NCBI RefSeq assembly: GCF_900103485.1 | Contig: NZ_FNHW01000001.1 | Location: 2,377,057-2,441,056, forward strand | Reading direction: 5' to 3' | Origin: Fictibacillus solisalsi | Lineage (GTDB): Bacteria; Bacillota; Bacilli; Bacillales; Fictibacillaceae | Length of the DNA: 64,000 nucleotides | Part shown: positions 8,121-18,963 of the stretch, in pieces | How positions within the stretch are numbered: the first letter of the stretch is position 1 | Layout of the letters: the number at the start of each line of letters is the position of its first letter | Translations under genes and position numbers: made by a program | The notes under the pieces: model-generated | The model's database searches: none | Seen by the model: only the letters and a program-made list of their open reading frames with translations | Told to the model about the DNA's origin: nothing

Positions 8121-9872
8121 CTATATCACTTCCTCACCAAGCGGTGTCAGATCAAAATTGCCCAGCTGGTTGTTGTAGACATGCCAGTAATATCCTTTTC
8201 TTTTCATCAAATCAGCGTGTTTCCCTCTTTCGATAATGCACCCTCCCTGCATCACCAGGATCATGTCGGCATCCTTTACCGATGAAATCCGGTGCGCAAT
8301 GATAAAACAAGTTTTGTCCTTAAGAATAGATTTCAGCGTTTTTTGGATCTTGAACTCAGTTTCCATATCCACACTTGACGTGGTATCGTCCAAAATTAAA
8401 AGAGAAGGATTCCGCAACAGAGCACGGGCAAGAGCGATTCGCTGCTTTTGGCCGCCCGAGAGCCCCACGCCCCTTTCCCCGACCACTGTGTCATAGGCTA
8501 AAGGAAGCGACTCTATGAACCGGCTGGCTTCCGCCTTTTCCGCTGCATCATACACCTCGTCCATTGGTGCATCCGGATTTCCATAAGCGATATTTCCTTC
8601 GATGGTATCGGAAAAAAGAAAAATATCCTGCATAACCATCGCCATTTTTTCCCGCAGCTGATGAATGTTCCAATCCTTGATGTTGATGCCATCCACTCGG
8701 ATCTCCCCTGCATCAACCTCATAAAAGCGGCCAAGAAGGTCAACCAGTGTTGATTTACCGGCACCTGTAGGACCGATAATGCCGATGGTTTCGCCAGCAT
8801 GGGCCTGAAGTGTGATGTCACGAAGAACCGGGCCGTCTCCATAACTGAAATGAACATGATCAAATTCAAGAACGTTATTCGACGGCTGTACAGCCCTTTC
8901 TTCTGTTACCGATTTGATCTGTGGTTCTGTTTCCAGTAGCTCTTCCACTTTTTCGGCCGATGAGATAAACCGCTGCACATCATTGATCAGCCATCCAGCC
9001 AGCCTCATTGGATTGTTCAATGCCCAGATGAGAGAGTTAAAGGTTACAAGCTCTCCCAGGGAAAGGGATCCACGGATGACCATGATACCCCCGGCCAAGG
9101 TCATAACAACGGTCAATACACCTGCCAGCGAATCCAGTACCGGCAAATACTTTCCCCAAACTTGGGACGACATCAGATTCTTCTCTTTAAAGGCCTTGTT
9201 CTCAGCAGAAAACTTTTTAATCTCATACTCTTCTTTGGCAAAGGCTTTTACCACCCGGTTGCCTGAAATATTTTCCTGTACAACAGAATTCAGCCGGGCA
9301 AACTGGTTTCGTATCTCGGCAAAGGTTGGCCGTACATCTTTTGTCAGCCTGTAGGCAAAAAAACCAATGGCCGGTGTGATCGCCAGCATAGCCAGCGCCA
9401 AAGGCGGATGAATGTAGAACATGAAACAGAGAGCAGACAGCAGAATGGCCAGGTTTTCAACAACCATGTAAATGGTCCATGCGGCAAAATGCCGGACAGC
9501 CTCCAGATCACTTGTCATCCTCGCCATAATATCACCTGTTTTCGTCCGGTCATAAAAACCCGGTTCCAACTGGTTCAGATGGTCATACAGCTTCTCTCTC
9601 ATCGTAAAAATCACGTTCTGTGACAGGTTTTCAAACAACATCTGGTACCCGTAGCGGACACCTGTGCGAATAAGCGTGGAGCCGATCATGATGGCCAGCA
9701 GCTGCAAGAGCAGCCCATTCTGATTTCCATAAATGACCCGGTCCACAATTTTGCCCGCCACATAGGGATTGATCAGGTTCATGCACGCAACTGCCAGCAC
9801 GAGCAGCAGCCCCAAAGCCAATCGTTTGCGATAAGGCAGCAGGTTTCCCCAAATCCAGCGCAAGCTATGCAA
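8121..9872 (-). CDS. yfiB: ABC multidrug-type exporter half-transporter, YfiB
   Basis: 583 residues with six membrane helices (about 15-300) and an ATPase domain: Walker A GPTGAGKST, canonical signature LSGGQKQ, Walker B LLILDD. Asp replaces the catalytic Glu, the hallmark of the inactive site in heterodimeric exporters such as BmrC/BmrD. First gene of a two-gene operon with yfiC. The 268 bases between this start and potA carry divergent promoters. Confidence 0.9.
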   Translation of the reverse strand: MHSLRWIWGNLLPYRKRLALGLLLVLAVACMNLINPYVAGKIVDRVIYGNQNGLLLQLLAIMIGSTLIRTGVRYGYQMLFENLSQNVIFTMREKLYDHLNQLEPGFYDRTKTGDIMARMTSDLEAVRHFAAWTIYMVVENLAILLSALCFMFYIHPPLALAMLAITPAIGFFAYRLTKDVRPTFAEIRNQFARLNSVVQENISGNRVVKAFAKEEYEIKKFSAENKAFKEKNLMSSQVWGKYLPVLDSLAGVLTVVMTLAGGIMVIRGSLSLGELVTFNSLIWALNNPMRLAGWLINDVQRFISSAEKVEELLETEPQIKSVTEERAVQPSNNVLEFDHVHFSYGDGPVLRDITLQAHAGETIGIIGPTGAGKSTLVDLLGRFYEVDAGEIRVDGINIKDWNIHQLREKMAMVMQDIFLFSDTIEGNIAYGNPDAPMDEVYDAAEKAEASRFIESLPLAYDTVVGERGVGLSGGQKQRIALARALLRNPSLLILDDTTSSVDMETEFKIQKTLKSILKDKTCFIIAHRISSVKDADMILVMQGGCIIERGKHADLMKRKGYYWHVYNNQLGNFDLTPLGEEVI

Positions 9873-10030
9873 ATTTCTCCTACCTCCACTTCTATTGACG
9901 CTTGTGTTTGTTTTAACCGACCGTAATATTCTATAGAAGAAAAAAACAAATATTACTTTTTCATGTAAAAAGAAATAAATTGTGAATGGTTTACCAATTA
10001 TCGAGAAAGACGATATTTCCAGGTTTTTTA

Positions 10031-10059
10031 TTAAAAATGATCGGGTTTTCAGGTATAAT
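10031..10059 (+). promoter_or_regulatory. Promoter of potABCD
   Basis: -10 TATAAT (10054-10059) is perfect; the -35 TTAAAA (10031-10036) is weak, with a 17-nt spacer. The potR regulator gene found upstream of pot operons in some bacilli is not here. Confidence 0.55.
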
Positions 10060-10140
10060 TGTTCAGAACAAAAAAGTTCAGTTTATTTAACGATGGAACA
10101 GACAAACAGTCAATGAAATTGGGATAGATGAGGGGTTGCG

Positions 10141-11247
10141 ATGACAAACGCTATTATTCAATTTAAACAGGTTACCAAACAATACGATAATGATCCGGCT
10201 GTGCTGGATCAAGTAAGTTTTGAAATTGAACGTGGAAAGTTTTACACCCTGCTAGGCCCGTCAGGATGCGGGAAAACGACCATTCTTCGCCTGATTGCCG
10301 GATTTACGGAAGCCACAAAGGGAGACATCTTTTTTAATGGCAAAAAAATCAATGATGTTCCGGCCAATAAACGTCAAGTGAACACAGTCTTTCAGGATTA
10401 TGCTCTTTTTCCTCACCTGAATGTATTTGAAAATGTAGCTTTTGGGCTGCGCATTAAAAAAATGAAGAATGCTGATATTCAACAAAAGGTTAAGGAAGCA
10501 TTGAGTTTCGTAAACCTGGAAGGTTATGAAACTCGCGAAATCCGTGAAATGTCCGGCGGCCAGCGGCAGCGTGTGGCCATTGCGAGGGCCATCGTCAATG
10601 AGCCTGAAGTGATTTTGCTCGACGAGCCTCTTTCTGCTCTTGACTTAAAGCTGCGGACAGAGATGCAGTATGAGCTTCGTGAACTGCAGCGGCGGCTGGG
10701 CATCACCTTTATTTTCGTTACTCATGACCAGGAAGAAGCCCTTGCCATGTCTGACGAGATTTTCGTCTTGAACAAAGGAATCATCCAGCAAAGCGGCACT
10801 CCGATCGATATTTATGACGAACCCATTAACCGCTTTGTTGCTGACTTTATCGGAGAATCCAACATTGTCGAAGGAAAAATGATCAAAGATTACCTTGTGG
10901 AATTCGTCGGCGGCCAATTTGAGTGCGTGGACAGAGGCCTCAATCCGAATGAATCCGTGGACATCGTTATCCGTCCGGAAGATTTGGAAATCACTACGCT
11001 TGAACGCGGAAAACTTCAAGTAAGGGTAGATTCCCAGCTGTTCCGTGGCGTTCACTATGAAATCAGCTGCTATGACAAAGACGGCAACGAATGGCTTGTC
11101 CATTCCACCAAGAAAGCGGCAGTCGGTGATGAGATTGGATTGTACTTTGATCCGGAGGCGATTCACGTAATGCGGTTCGGGGAAACAGAAGCCGATTTTG
11201 ACCGGCGTCTAGAAGCCTACTCTGCGGGAGATGCTCATGAACAATAA
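10141..11247 (+). CDS. potA: Spermidine/putrescine import ATP-binding protein PotA
   Basis: 368 residues; GAGGGG precedes ATG by 7 nt. Walker [13 protein letters not shown]-loop [12 protein letters not shown], signature MSGGQRQR, Walker [13 protein letters not shown], then a C-terminal TOBE domain (about 260-355) with VIRPED. It powers polyamine import at the inner face of the membrane with PotB and PotC. It overlaps potB by 17 bases in a four-gene operon. Confidence 0.93.
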   Translation: MTNAIIQFKQVTKQYDNDPAVLDQVSFEIERGKFYTLLGPSGCGKTTILRLIAGFTEATKGDIFFNGKKINDVPANKRQVNTVFQDYALFPHLNVFENVAFGLRIKKMKNADIQQKVKEALSFVNLEGYETREIREMSGGQRQRVAIARAIVNEPEVILLDEPLSALDLKLRTEMQYELRELQRRLGITFIFVTHDQEEALAMSDEIFVLNKGIIQQSGTPIDIYDEPINRFVADFIGESNIVEGKMIKDYLVEFVGGQFECVDRGLNPNESVDIVIRPEDLEITTLERGKLQVRVDSQLFRGVHYEISCYDKDGNEWLVHSTKKAAVGDEIGLYFDPEAIHVMRFGETEADFDRRLEAYSAGDAHEQ

Positions 11248-12040
11248 AGTAACCCGCAATTTGTACCTGTTTCCGTACGCCCTTTGGATTGTTCTGTTTG
11301 TAGTGGCTCCGCTGCTGCTCGTTCTTTATTATTCATTTTTTGATATCGAAGGACATTTTTCACTGGTCAACTACAAGACGTTCTTCACTCCGGTCTATTT
11401 AAAAATGACCCTGAGTTCCTTCTGGTATGCGTTTTTGATTACGGTTATTTCATTAATCATTGCGTACCCCACGGCCTACTTGCTGACAAAAACCATACAT
11501 AAGCAGCTTTGGCTACTGCTGATTATTGTGCCGTCGTGGATTAACCTTCTTCTGAAGGCTTATGCGTTTCTCGGTATTTTTGGCACAAAAGGCATTGCGA
11601 ACAGCTTTTTGGAAGCCGTCGGCATTGGTGCCAAGCAAATTTTGTTTACCGATTTCAGCTTTGTTTTTGTATCGGTCTATATTTTTATTCCATTTATGAT
11701 CCTGCCAATTTTCAATGCGCTGAATGAGCTGAATCCGACGCTGCTGGACGCGGCAAATGATTTGGGTGCATCCAAATGGATCACCTTCCGCCGAGTCATT
11801 TTCCCGCTGACGATTGACGGTGTAAAGGCAGGCTGCCAGGTCGTTTTTATACCGGCCTTGTCTCTGTTCATGCTGACGCGCTTGATCGCGGGAAACCGTG
11901 TCATCACACTTGGAACAGCCATTGAACAGCAGTTTCTCGTAACACAGGACTGGGGCATGGGCTCCACCATCGCTGTGTTCTTAATTCTTATCATGTTTCT
12001 GATCATCAGCCTGACCGGGAACCGAAAGCGTGGTGTATAA
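11231..12040 (+). CDS. potB: Spermidine/putrescine ABC transporter permease PotB
   Basis: 269 residues with six membrane helices. The EAA-type coupling loop is [22 protein letters not shown]. Overlaps potA at the start and potC at the end. Forms the transmembrane channel with PotC. Confidence 0.9.
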   Translation: MLMNNKVTRNLYLFPYALWIVLFVVAPLLLVLYYSFFDIEGHFSLVNYKTFFTPVYLKMTLSSFWYAFLITVISLIIAYPTAYLLTKTIHKQLWLLLIIVPSWINLLLKAYAFLGIFGTKGIANSFLEAVGIGAKQILFTDFSFVFVSVYIFIPFMILPIFNALNELNPTLLDAANDLGASKWITFRRVIFPLTIDGVKAGCQVVFIPALSLFMLTRLIAGNRVITLGTAIEQQFLVTQDWGMGSTIAVFLILIMFLIISLTGNRKRGV

Positions 12041-12845
12041 ATTGGATCAAAGAATCACACCTTTATCACGAATATTTCTTGTGCTCATCTTTTTTATCCT
12101 TTATGCACCGATTTTCTTTCTTGTGTTTTATTCATTTAACAGCGGCGGAACCATGTATAACTTTAAAAGTTTTACACTCGACTGGTACAGGGAACTGTTC
12201 CAGGATTCCAGGCTGCTGATCATTGTACTGAATACCCTGGTCATCGCACTCGTTTCTTCGCTGTTTGCAACGATCATTGGTACACTCGGTGCTCTGGGTA
12301 TCCACAGCATCCGCAAGCGTCAGACAAAGAATACGCTTCTCTCGCTCAACAATGTGCTGATCGTGAGTCCGGATGTTATTATTGGCGCGTCCTTTCTCAT
12401 TCTGTTTACGATGGCAGGGATTAAATTGGGGATGTATTCGGTGCTTCTTTCGCATATCGCGTTCAGTATACCGATTGTGGTGCTTATGGTATTGCCGAAG
12501 TTGTCTGAAATGAGCCCCACTTTGATTGATGCGGCAAGGGATCTGGGCGCAAGCCAGTGGAACGTGCTGACAAAGGTTGTGCTTCCATTCATTACACCTG
12601 GAATCTTTGCAGGGTTTTTCATGGCATTAACCTATTCACTCGATGATTTTGCTGTTACTTTTTTCGTGACCGGAAATGGCTTTACCACCCTTTCCGTCGA
12701 GATCTACTCGCTTGCACGCCGAGGAATATCGCTTAATGTCAATGCTCTGTCCGCCCTTCTGTTTTTATTTACACTTGTGCTCGTCGTTGTGTATTACTTT
12801 ATTTCACAGCGCAACCGGCCGGGAAGATGGGGGGTTAAAAAATGA
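12030..12845 (+). CDS. potC: Spermidine/putrescine ABC transporter permease PotC
   Basis: 271 residues, six membrane helices, with the EAA loop LIDAARDLGASQWNVLTKVVLP. Begins inside the end of potB and overlaps the potD start by 4 bases. Partner of PotB. Confidence 0.9.
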   Translation: MVYKLDQRITPLSRIFLVLIFFILYAPIFFLVFYSFNSGGTMYNFKSFTLDWYRELFQDSRLLIIVLNTLVIALVSSLFATIIGTLGALGIHSIRKRQTKNTLLSLNNVLIVSPDVIIGASFLILFTMAGIKLGMYSVLLSHIAFSIPIVVLMVLPKLSEMSPTLIDAARDLGASQWNVLTKVVLPFITPGIFAGFFMALTYSLDDFAVTFFVTGNGFTTLSVEIYSLARRGISLNVNALSALLFLFTLVLVVVYYFISQRNRPGRWGVKK

Positions 12846-13915
12846 GCAGCCTTCTCCGCTTTTTTCTGGGTATCATTCTTGTTTCTGCCGTTTTCTTTTA
12901 TACACTGTCTGAGCTTAATTCATCACAGGGTTATTCCGGCAAAAACACACTCACCATCTATAACTGGGGAGATTATATTGACACGGACTTGATTAAACGC
13001 TTTGAAAAAGAGACCGGCATTAAGGTCATCTATGAAACCTTTGACTCCAATGAAGCGATGCTGACCAAAATTGAGCAAGGCGGAACAACGTACGATATTG
13101 CTGTTCCATCTGAATATATGATCGATAAAATGCGGAAGGAGCATCTCCTGATTCCACTGGACCACTCCAAGCTTCCGAATCTGAAAAATATTGATCCGCG
13201 TTTTATGGACCTTCCGTTTGATGAAAACAACAAATATTCCGTACCTTATTTCTGGGGAACCGTCGGAATCGTCTACAATCCGAAAATGCTGAACGGCAAA
13301 AAAATCAACAGTTGGAATGACTTGTGGGATCCTGATTTGAGGAATAAAATTCTGCTGGTTGACGGCGCCCGCGAGATCATGGGGATGGGGCTGAACAGTC
13401 TTGGTTATTCCCTGAATGACACGAACCACGCCCACCTTCAGGAAGCGAAACGAAAGCTGGATACCTTAACGCCGAACATTAAGGCCATCGTCGGCGATGA
13501 AATCCGCCTGCTGCTTCAGAATGAGGAAGCTTCCATTGGTATCGTATGGTCGGGTGTTGCCTCCGAAATCATGAGTGAGAACGAGGACCTTGAATATGTC
13601 GTACCAGTAGAAGGTTCGAATCTCTGGTTTGACAACATGGTCATTCCAAAGACAGCAAAGAACAAAGAAGCTGCACTTAAATTCATGAACTTTATGCTCG
13701 ATCCGAAAGTAGCGGCACAAAATGCGGAATACGTGAACTATTCCACACCAAATAAAAAAGCCCTGGCATACATGCCGAAAGAAACAGTCAACGATGAGCG
13801 CTTTTACCCGTCTCCCAAACTGACGGAAAAACTTGAGGTGTATGAAAACCTCGGTAAAAAGAATTTAGCGTATTACAATGAGCTCTTCTTAGAATTTAAA
13901 ATGCACAGGAAGTAA
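12842..13915 (+). CDS. potD: Spermidine/putrescine-binding protein PotD
   Basis: 357 residues. The N-terminal hydrophobic segment (about 4-22) has no lipobox Cys, so it should be a membrane anchor or signal peptide rather than a lipoprotein. The mature part starts with the family pattern LTIYNWGDYID, and KMRKEHLLIPLDHSKLPN and FWGTVGIVYNP are typical of PotD/PotF. It captures polyamines outside the membrane. Last gene of potABCD. Confidence 0.92.
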   Translation: MSSLLRFFLGIILVSAVFFYTLSELNSSQGYSGKNTLTIYNWGDYIDTDLIKRFEKETGIKVIYETFDSNEAMLTKIEQGGTTYDIAVPSEYMIDKMRKEHLLIPLDHSKLPNLKNIDPRFMDLPFDENNKYSVPYFWGTVGIVYNPKMLNGKKINSWNDLWDPDLRNKILLVDGAREIMGMGLNSLGYSLNDTNHAHLQEAKRKLDTLTPNIKAIVGDEIRLLLQNEEASIGIVWSGVASEIMSENEDLEYVVPVEGSNLWFDNMVIPKTAKNKEAALKFMNFMLDPKVAAQNAEYVNYSTPNKKALAYMPKETVNDERFYPSPKLTEKLEVYENLGKKNLAYYNELFLEFKMHRK

Positions 13916-13956
13916 AAAAAGAGGGACTGCAGCCAGGCTGCTCCCTCTCTTTTTTG
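13914..13956. terminator. Bidirectional terminator of potD and the facing hydrolase gene
   Basis: AAAAAAAGAGGGA, inner stem GCAGC/GCTGC, TCCCTCTCTTTTTT. A-run on one side, T-run on the other. Confidence 0.9.
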
Positions 13957-13958
13957 CT

Positions 13959-14786
13959 TTAAAACAGACTCAATACCTGGTGCAATTTGTCCGAGAACTT
14001 CTTTGGATGCACGCTGCTTCCCAAATGATTGCCGGGGAAATCGATCACTGGTGTTCCGAGCTTTCCGGCAAGCCCTTGTGCATATTGATACGGAATGTAA
14101 CCCCTTGATTCTTCCCCACCGGCTGCAATGATCAGCCCTGGTTTGTCATATAATGCCACTTTTAATTTTCCTTCATCCATCGAATAGTTTCGTATGCCCG
14201 GAACTTCCTTCTTTATAAAATACTGAATGTTCCCCATTAACCGCTCCATGTTGCGGGGCGGCCTTGGCGGACCTTCTCCTGTCATTTTCAACCCCATCTT
14301 TTCCCCAAAGTCAGCCATAGCTGAAAGCCCGTTCCTGTTGTATCCTTCCTCAAGCTGGATTAGGCTGTCCATCGCAGCGGTCCTATCCTCTCCAGACAAA
14401 AGGAGGGGAAGCGGCGGCTCATGCGCAACCATCATACGTATTTGTTCAGGATACCGAATGGCAAGGTCCAGACCGACCACTGCTCCTGTACTTGCACCAA
14501 AAACATAAACTGGTTCCTCTGTAAGGTGTTCCAACAGGTACTGGGCATCATCCCCGTGAGTTTGGACACGATAGTGTTCATCAGGGTTTTCGGGCAGACT
14601 CCTGGAATGCCCCCGCCGGTCGTAGGTGATCACCGTATACCGGTCAGAAAGAAGAGTGGCCATCGGAAAAGACTGGGCATCGCCATTGCCTCCATGAACC
14701 ATAAGAAGCACTGGACCCGAGCCTTGCACCTCATAATAGAGTTGTGCTCCAGGAACCTTAAGCGTTCCTTCTTTTACAGCATCCAT
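13959..14786 (-). CDS. Alpha/beta hydrolase
   Basis: 275 residues. Oxyanion HGGNGD after strand 3, nucleophile elbow GASTG (Ser about residue 97) and a late His in FPGNHLG, which with an Asp would make the triad. Similar to small esterases and haloperoxidase-like hydrolases; the substrate cannot be read. Single gene; 246 bases of non-coding sequence separate it from the next start, holding the terminator of the M14 peptidase. Confidence 0.85.
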   Translation of the reverse strand: MDAVKEGTLKVPGAQLYYEVQGSGPVLLMVHGGNGDAQSFPMATLLSDRYTVITYDRRGHSRSLPENPDEHYRVQTHGDDAQYLLEHLTEEPVYVFGASTGAVVGLDLAIRYPEQIRMMVAHEPPLPLLLSGEDRTAAMDSLIQLEEGYNRNGLSAMADFGEKMGLKMTGEGPPRPPRNMERLMGNIQYFIKKEVPGIRNYSMDEGKLKVALYDKPGLIIAAGGEESRGYIPYQYAQGLAGKLGTPVIDFPGNHLGSSVHPKKFSDKLHQVLSLF

Positions 14787-14987
14787 TTGTCTCGCTCCTT
14801 TTCCTCAATAGTGCTCCTGTTTTTCTGCATATTGTTCCAATTCCTTTCGCTTTTTCACTTCCTTCGGAAGAATTTCCTCCGAAACTTGGACCAGCCGTTA
14901 CTGCCATGCTGCATGACACTCCTATTGGAACAAAATATCATTTTGTTTCAACAAAGATACGTATTTCGATTCAAAAAAGATTAATCC

Positions 14988-15026
14988 TTCAAAAAATAAA
15001 GCAAGCCTCTTTAACAGAGACTTGCT
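14988..15026 (-). terminator. Terminator of the M14 peptidase gene
   Basis: Minus strand GCAAGTCTCT, loop, AGAGGCTTGC then TTTATTTTTTG. Confidence 0.85.
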
Positions 15027-15032
15027 CATTCA

Positions 15033-17462
15033 TTACTTGCTATAAACAGCGTTGGAAAGCAAGCGGAACAGATAATCGGTATGATCCCGGAAACCTGCTT
15101 CAATTCCCATCAGGGTCACATCTTTGGACTGGTCCTTGATGATAACCGGTTGTCCTTGAGCGGCTTGGCGATTTTTCCAATGACCGGCCACAAAGAAATC
15201 GGAATTGTTTTTAAAGGCTGCCACTGTATCATAGCCATCAGTGTTGGAATACCATACTGGGCCATATACGAAGCCATAATCACTTGTTTTATAACCTTGT
15301 GTCAACGGATGGTTCTTATAGTCCACTTGTACAATACCATTAGAATCACCATTACCTTTGTTGATGGTTACGTTTGTCAGTCCAAGCGTTTTTGCCGCAC
15401 TGGCTGCTCCGGCTCCGACTGCGATATATTTTCCTCCGCCATTTACAAATTCGGTAATCTTCTTTTTGAAGGATTCGAACTGTGCTTCGTTTTCCAAACC
15501 AAACTCGGCATTGGCTTTGCTATTTTTGTAGGAAATCAGATTGGATGTTCCACTGTAGAAAAAGACATCGGTATTGCCAAGTCCTCGACTGGCAAGCTCG
15601 CTTGGTGTAAATTCTTTTACGTTGAAGCCCAGTCGTTCAAGAGCCAGCTTTGTTCCTGAATGCGACTGTGCCTTGTTCATCCCGCCATCTTTTAAAATGG
15701 CAACATTCACCGATTGCATTTTTTTCGCACCCGCTGGAATCTTGGCACTCTTGATCGTCAGCCCGGAATAACGGACAAGTCTCACAGCATCAAGGGTGAT
15801 TTTGCTATTAAGGTAGAAATCACCCTTTTCATCACGCTTGACCGCATATCCGTTGTTCACCAATTTATTGGCAAGCTCGACCGCCTTCACAGATGTATTC
15901 GGAATCTTGTATGGGCCTGTCCCTACTAGATGACCGTGATCGCCGGCTTCTTTTACCGGAGCAAGAGAAAAAGTTGCGCTGCTGTCGGCCGGTACTTGAA
16001 TCGCATCAAAGCCCCAAAGCTCAGGCAGGCTCCATGCCGAAATATCGTACATGGCCGGTGTATCATTCGTGATATCTTCCCCATCCCAGAGCATGGTGTT
16101 GGCCAAGCCTGCTTTTGCCTGGCTCATATTCACCACATACGTTCCTGCTGGATACGTTTTTCCGTTGAAGGTGAATGGCTTGACGGATTTGCTTACGTCA
16201 ATGTCATTCTTAATCAAGTGGTTGACCGCTTTTTCTGTCGCTGTTGAATCGTGTGGATCTGAAGGCAAAATATAGGCTTTCGGGAAAAATCCTTTTTTGT
16301 GGAAAGGATGGTCAAAATTAATGCCGCGCTTGAACACCTCGATCTGATCCTTCACCATTCCCGTTTTATTCTGCGCTGCATAATTCAGTGCACCCATAAC
16401 CGCATCATAATGCCACTTTACACCATCCCAGTCATTGGTCGGTGTTTCCAATGTATAGCCATAGGAACCGTGATACATGGCGTACATCGGGGTGAAAATC
16501 GGAGGATAATCATCCCAGCCTGCTGTATCATCACGCTGTGGTATGTACGCACCCGTCATGTTCTGGTAATCTACCTTTGAAGTAGAGGTATTGGTGTTTT
16601 GATAGTCGCTTCGGTTGCTGACAATTTCAGCTTCCATGGCTTCCGCCTGATTCATGGACCATTTGGAGAACAAATCATATTCATAGTTCGGGTTATGGGG
16701 CGGTGTGCATGGTTCAATCAATCCTGGATGCCCAGGCCCTCCATATGCTTTTACATAACCATGCAGATCCAGGAACACCATTGGGTTCCATTCCGTGATG
16801 AGCGACACCATTTGCTGTGTTTCCGGCTGTGATTGGGTGATGAAATCACGGTTCAAATCGATGCCATTGCCATTAAAACGAGTAGCATTCACGCGCCCAT
16901 CCGGATTCGCCACCACATTAAAAATTAATATTTGCGAGCTGAGGATTTTTTTAGTTTCTGCATCATTCTCTTTCGCAAATCGCTCGATCAGCTGAAGCAC
17001 GGCATCCGATCCCGAAAACTCTGTTCCATGAATGGAACCGTTGATCATGACCGGCACCTTTACATCGGGATGCTTCTCAATAAATTTCTGTGCCTTTTCG
17101 GGATTCTTAAACATTTGCTTTCTCAGTTTCTTGTAATATCCCATTTTTCCATTAGCGGACGGCTCTGCAATCGTCACGACATACATATCCTTGCCATCCG
17201 CTGATTTCCCCTGTTTTTCAACCTTTACACGCGGACTTTGTTTTTGAATGTCCATCAGCTTCTGTCCGATTTTGCTGTATTTCACAAAATCATAGTTTTC
17301 ACTGTTAAACAGGCTGCCATCTTTCTCATCTTGCGTTTCATAAACGTTGACATTATGCCATTGATTCTGTGCTTTGGCCGGTGACTCCGCCAGCGCCGCA
17401 TACGGTGCAGCCAGAATGCTGAGCCCGATTAATCCCGCGGCCGCCTTCTTCTTTAATCCCAT
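15033..17462 (-). CDS. Secreted M14 family zinc carboxypeptidase
   Basis: 809 residues. ATG 17462 is chosen because AAAGGAGATGGG lies just upstream and it gives a clear signal peptide MGLKKKAAAGLIGLSILAAP ending near ALAES. The peptidase domain (about 45-400) shows the HxxE zinc ligands in IHGTEFSG, the third ligand region DLHGYVKAYGG, NPDGR and LNRDF, with the likely catalytic Glu in YTLETPT. The C-terminal 250 residues look like a class I glutamine-amidotransferase-like fold, as in other large Bacillus M14 proteins. It acts outside the cell on peptides; no pathway is implied by neighbours. Confidence 0.88.
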   Translation of the reverse strand: MGLKKKAAAGLIGLSILAAPYAALAESPAKAQNQWHNVNVYETQDEKDGSLFNSENYDFVKYSKIGQKLMDIQKQSPRVKVEKQGKSADGKDMYVVTIAEPSANGKMGYYKKLRKQMFKNPEKAQKFIEKHPDVKVPVMINGSIHGTEFSGSDAVLQLIERFAKENDAETKKILSSQILIFNVVANPDGRVNATRFNGNGIDLNRDFITQSQPETQQMVSLITEWNPMVFLDLHGYVKAYGGPGHPGLIEPCTPPHNPNYEYDLFSKWSMNQAEAMEAEIVSNRSDYQNTNTSTSKVDYQNMTGAYIPQRDDTAGWDDYPPIFTPMYAMYHGSYGYTLETPTNDWDGVKWHYDAVMGALNYAAQNKTGMVKDQIEVFKRGINFDHPFHKKGFFPKAYILPSDPHDSTATEKAVNHLIKNDIDVSKSVKPFTFNGKTYPAGTYVVNMSQAKAGLANTMLWDGEDITNDTPAMYDISAWSLPELWGFDAIQVPADSSATFSLAPVKEAGDHGHLVGTGPYKIPNTSVKAVELANKLVNNGYAVKRDEKGDFYLNSKITLDAVRLVRYSGLTIKSAKIPAGAKKMQSVNVAILKDGGMNKAQSHSGTKLALERLGFNVKEFTPSELASRGLGNTDVFFYSGTSNLISYKNSKANAEFGLENEAQFESFKKKITEFVNGGGKYIAVGAGAASAAKTLGLTNVTINKGNGDSNGIVQVDYKNHPLTQGYKTSDYGFVYGPVWYSNTDGYDTVAAFKNNSDFFVAGHWKNRQAAQGQPVIIKDQSKDVTLMGIEAGFRDHTDYLFRLLSNAVYSK

Positions 17463-17740
17463 CAACCCATCTCCTTTTTCTTTTTTGTGGAAAACTATTA
17501 CAATATTCATAGTATCGCATGAATATTCAAATTCACATCGTAACAAAGTACTAATTATTTATTTTAAATAGGATTAAACAACTTAACCTAAAAGGATATT
17601 CTCATTCTATTTTACTATCAGAGACACATACGAAAATATGAATATACATGTATTAAGAAAAAGTTAAGGAAGTTCCTCCATACTAACTATACAAACAACA
17701 GCCTGTTTAACAGCTGAATAATAAAAGGATGGTGGAGAAC

Positions 17741-18955
17741 ATGGAACAAGAACGACGTTCAACTGGTAAAAGAAAAGGAATCTTGATGCCTTTTCTATCT
17801 GGACTGACAGGAGCTGTGGTCGGCGGAGCATGCGTCCTGTTTATGTACACGGGTGGTATCGCTCCATCCATTGGGCAAACCCAATCAACCAATACAAAGA
17901 ATATCATCACATCCCAACAGAATTCCAAAAACAACGCTGTCAAAACTCTTCCTGTTTCAACCCCGTCCAGTACAAAGGATGTTTCATCCATGGTGGAAAA
18001 AGCACTTCCGTCAGTGGTAGGTGTCAATAATTATCAAGCCTCCTCCTCTTTATCCGGCTCCGGTTCAAATGAACAGGAAGCAGGATCAGGGTCAGGGGTC
18101 ATTTACAAGAAAAGCGGAAATAAAGCGTACGTGGTTACCAACCATCATGTTGTGGATGGCGCAAACAAGCTTGAGGTGAAACTAAACGATGGGTCTACCC
18201 TTTCTGCCAAACTGCTTGGATCTGACCAATGGCTGGATCTTGCCGTTCTCGAAATTGACGGCAGTAAAGTAAAGAGTGTGGCGAACCTCGGAAATTCGGA
18301 CTCGGTAAAAGCCGGGGAGCAGGCCATAGCGATTGGGAACCCGCTCGGCTATTTGGAGGGATCCGTCACACAGGGTATCATCAGCAGCAAGGAACGTGAT
18401 TTGCCTGTCGATATCGACCAGGATGGCCAGGAGGATTTTACCGCCCAAGTGATCCAGACCGATGCATCGATTAATCCAGGTAATTCCGGAGGCCCTCTGC
18501 TTAATGCCAACGGTGAAGTTATCGGCATTAATTCCAGCAAAATTGCCCAGGAGGAAGTAGAAGGCATCGGCTTTTCCATACCCATCAACACAGCTAAGCC
18601 AATCATCAAAACACTGGAAAAGCAGGGAGAGATTAAGCGTCCACAAATGGGAATCGTCCCTCAGTCTCTGAATCAAATCCCAACAGCCTCCAGCCAGAAC
18701 TATTTGAATCTTCCGGATGCCGTTCAAAATGGCGCGGTGGTTCTGAATGTTGAATCAGGCAGTCCAGCAGAGAAAGCCGGTCTGCAAAATTACGATGTCA
18801 TTACTGGATTGGATGGGAAGGAAATTGACACTGCAGCGAGCCTGCGGGAATACATCTTCAAGAAACAGGCCGGCGATCACATTACTGTCACCTATTACAG
18901 GGATGGCCAAAAAGCTTCAGCAGAACTTACACTGGAAGACATATCAAAGGAATAG
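17741..18955 (+). CDS. HtrA-like membrane serine protease with PDZ domain
   Basis: 404 residues. ATG 17741 has GGTGGAG 6 nt upstream; an in-frame ATG at 17729 has no spacing for a site. Cytoplasmic basic N-terminus, one membrane helix (about 17-38), a Ser/Thr/Asn-rich linker, then the trypsin-like domain with His (TNHHVVDGA), Asp (LDLAVLEID) and Ser (NPGNSGGP), and a C-terminal PDZ domain (about 300-400). It equals the HtrA/HtrB/YyxA group, which degrades misfolded exported proteins; CssRS control is usual in the group, but I could not recognise the operator. Confidence 0.92.
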   Translation: MEQERRSTGKRKGILMPFLSGLTGAVVGGACVLFMYTGGIAPSIGQTQSTNTKNIITSQQNSKNNAVKTLPVSTPSSTKDVSSMVEKALPSVVGVNNYQASSSLSGSGSNEQEAGSGSGVIYKKSGNKAYVVTNHHVVDGANKLEVKLNDGSTLSAKLLGSDQWLDLAVLEIDGSKVKSVANLGNSDSVKAGEQAIAIGNPLGYLEGSVTQGIISSKERDLPVDIDQDGQEDFTAQVIQTDASINPGNSGGPLLNANGEVIGINSSKIAQEEVEGIGFSIPINTAKPIIKTLEKQGEIKRPQMGIVPQSLNQIPTASSQNYLNLPDAVQNGAVVLNVESGSPAEKAGLQNYDVITGLDGKEIDTAASLREYIFKKQAGDHITVTYYRDGQKASAELTLEDISKE

Positions 18956-18963
18956 GAAAGACC

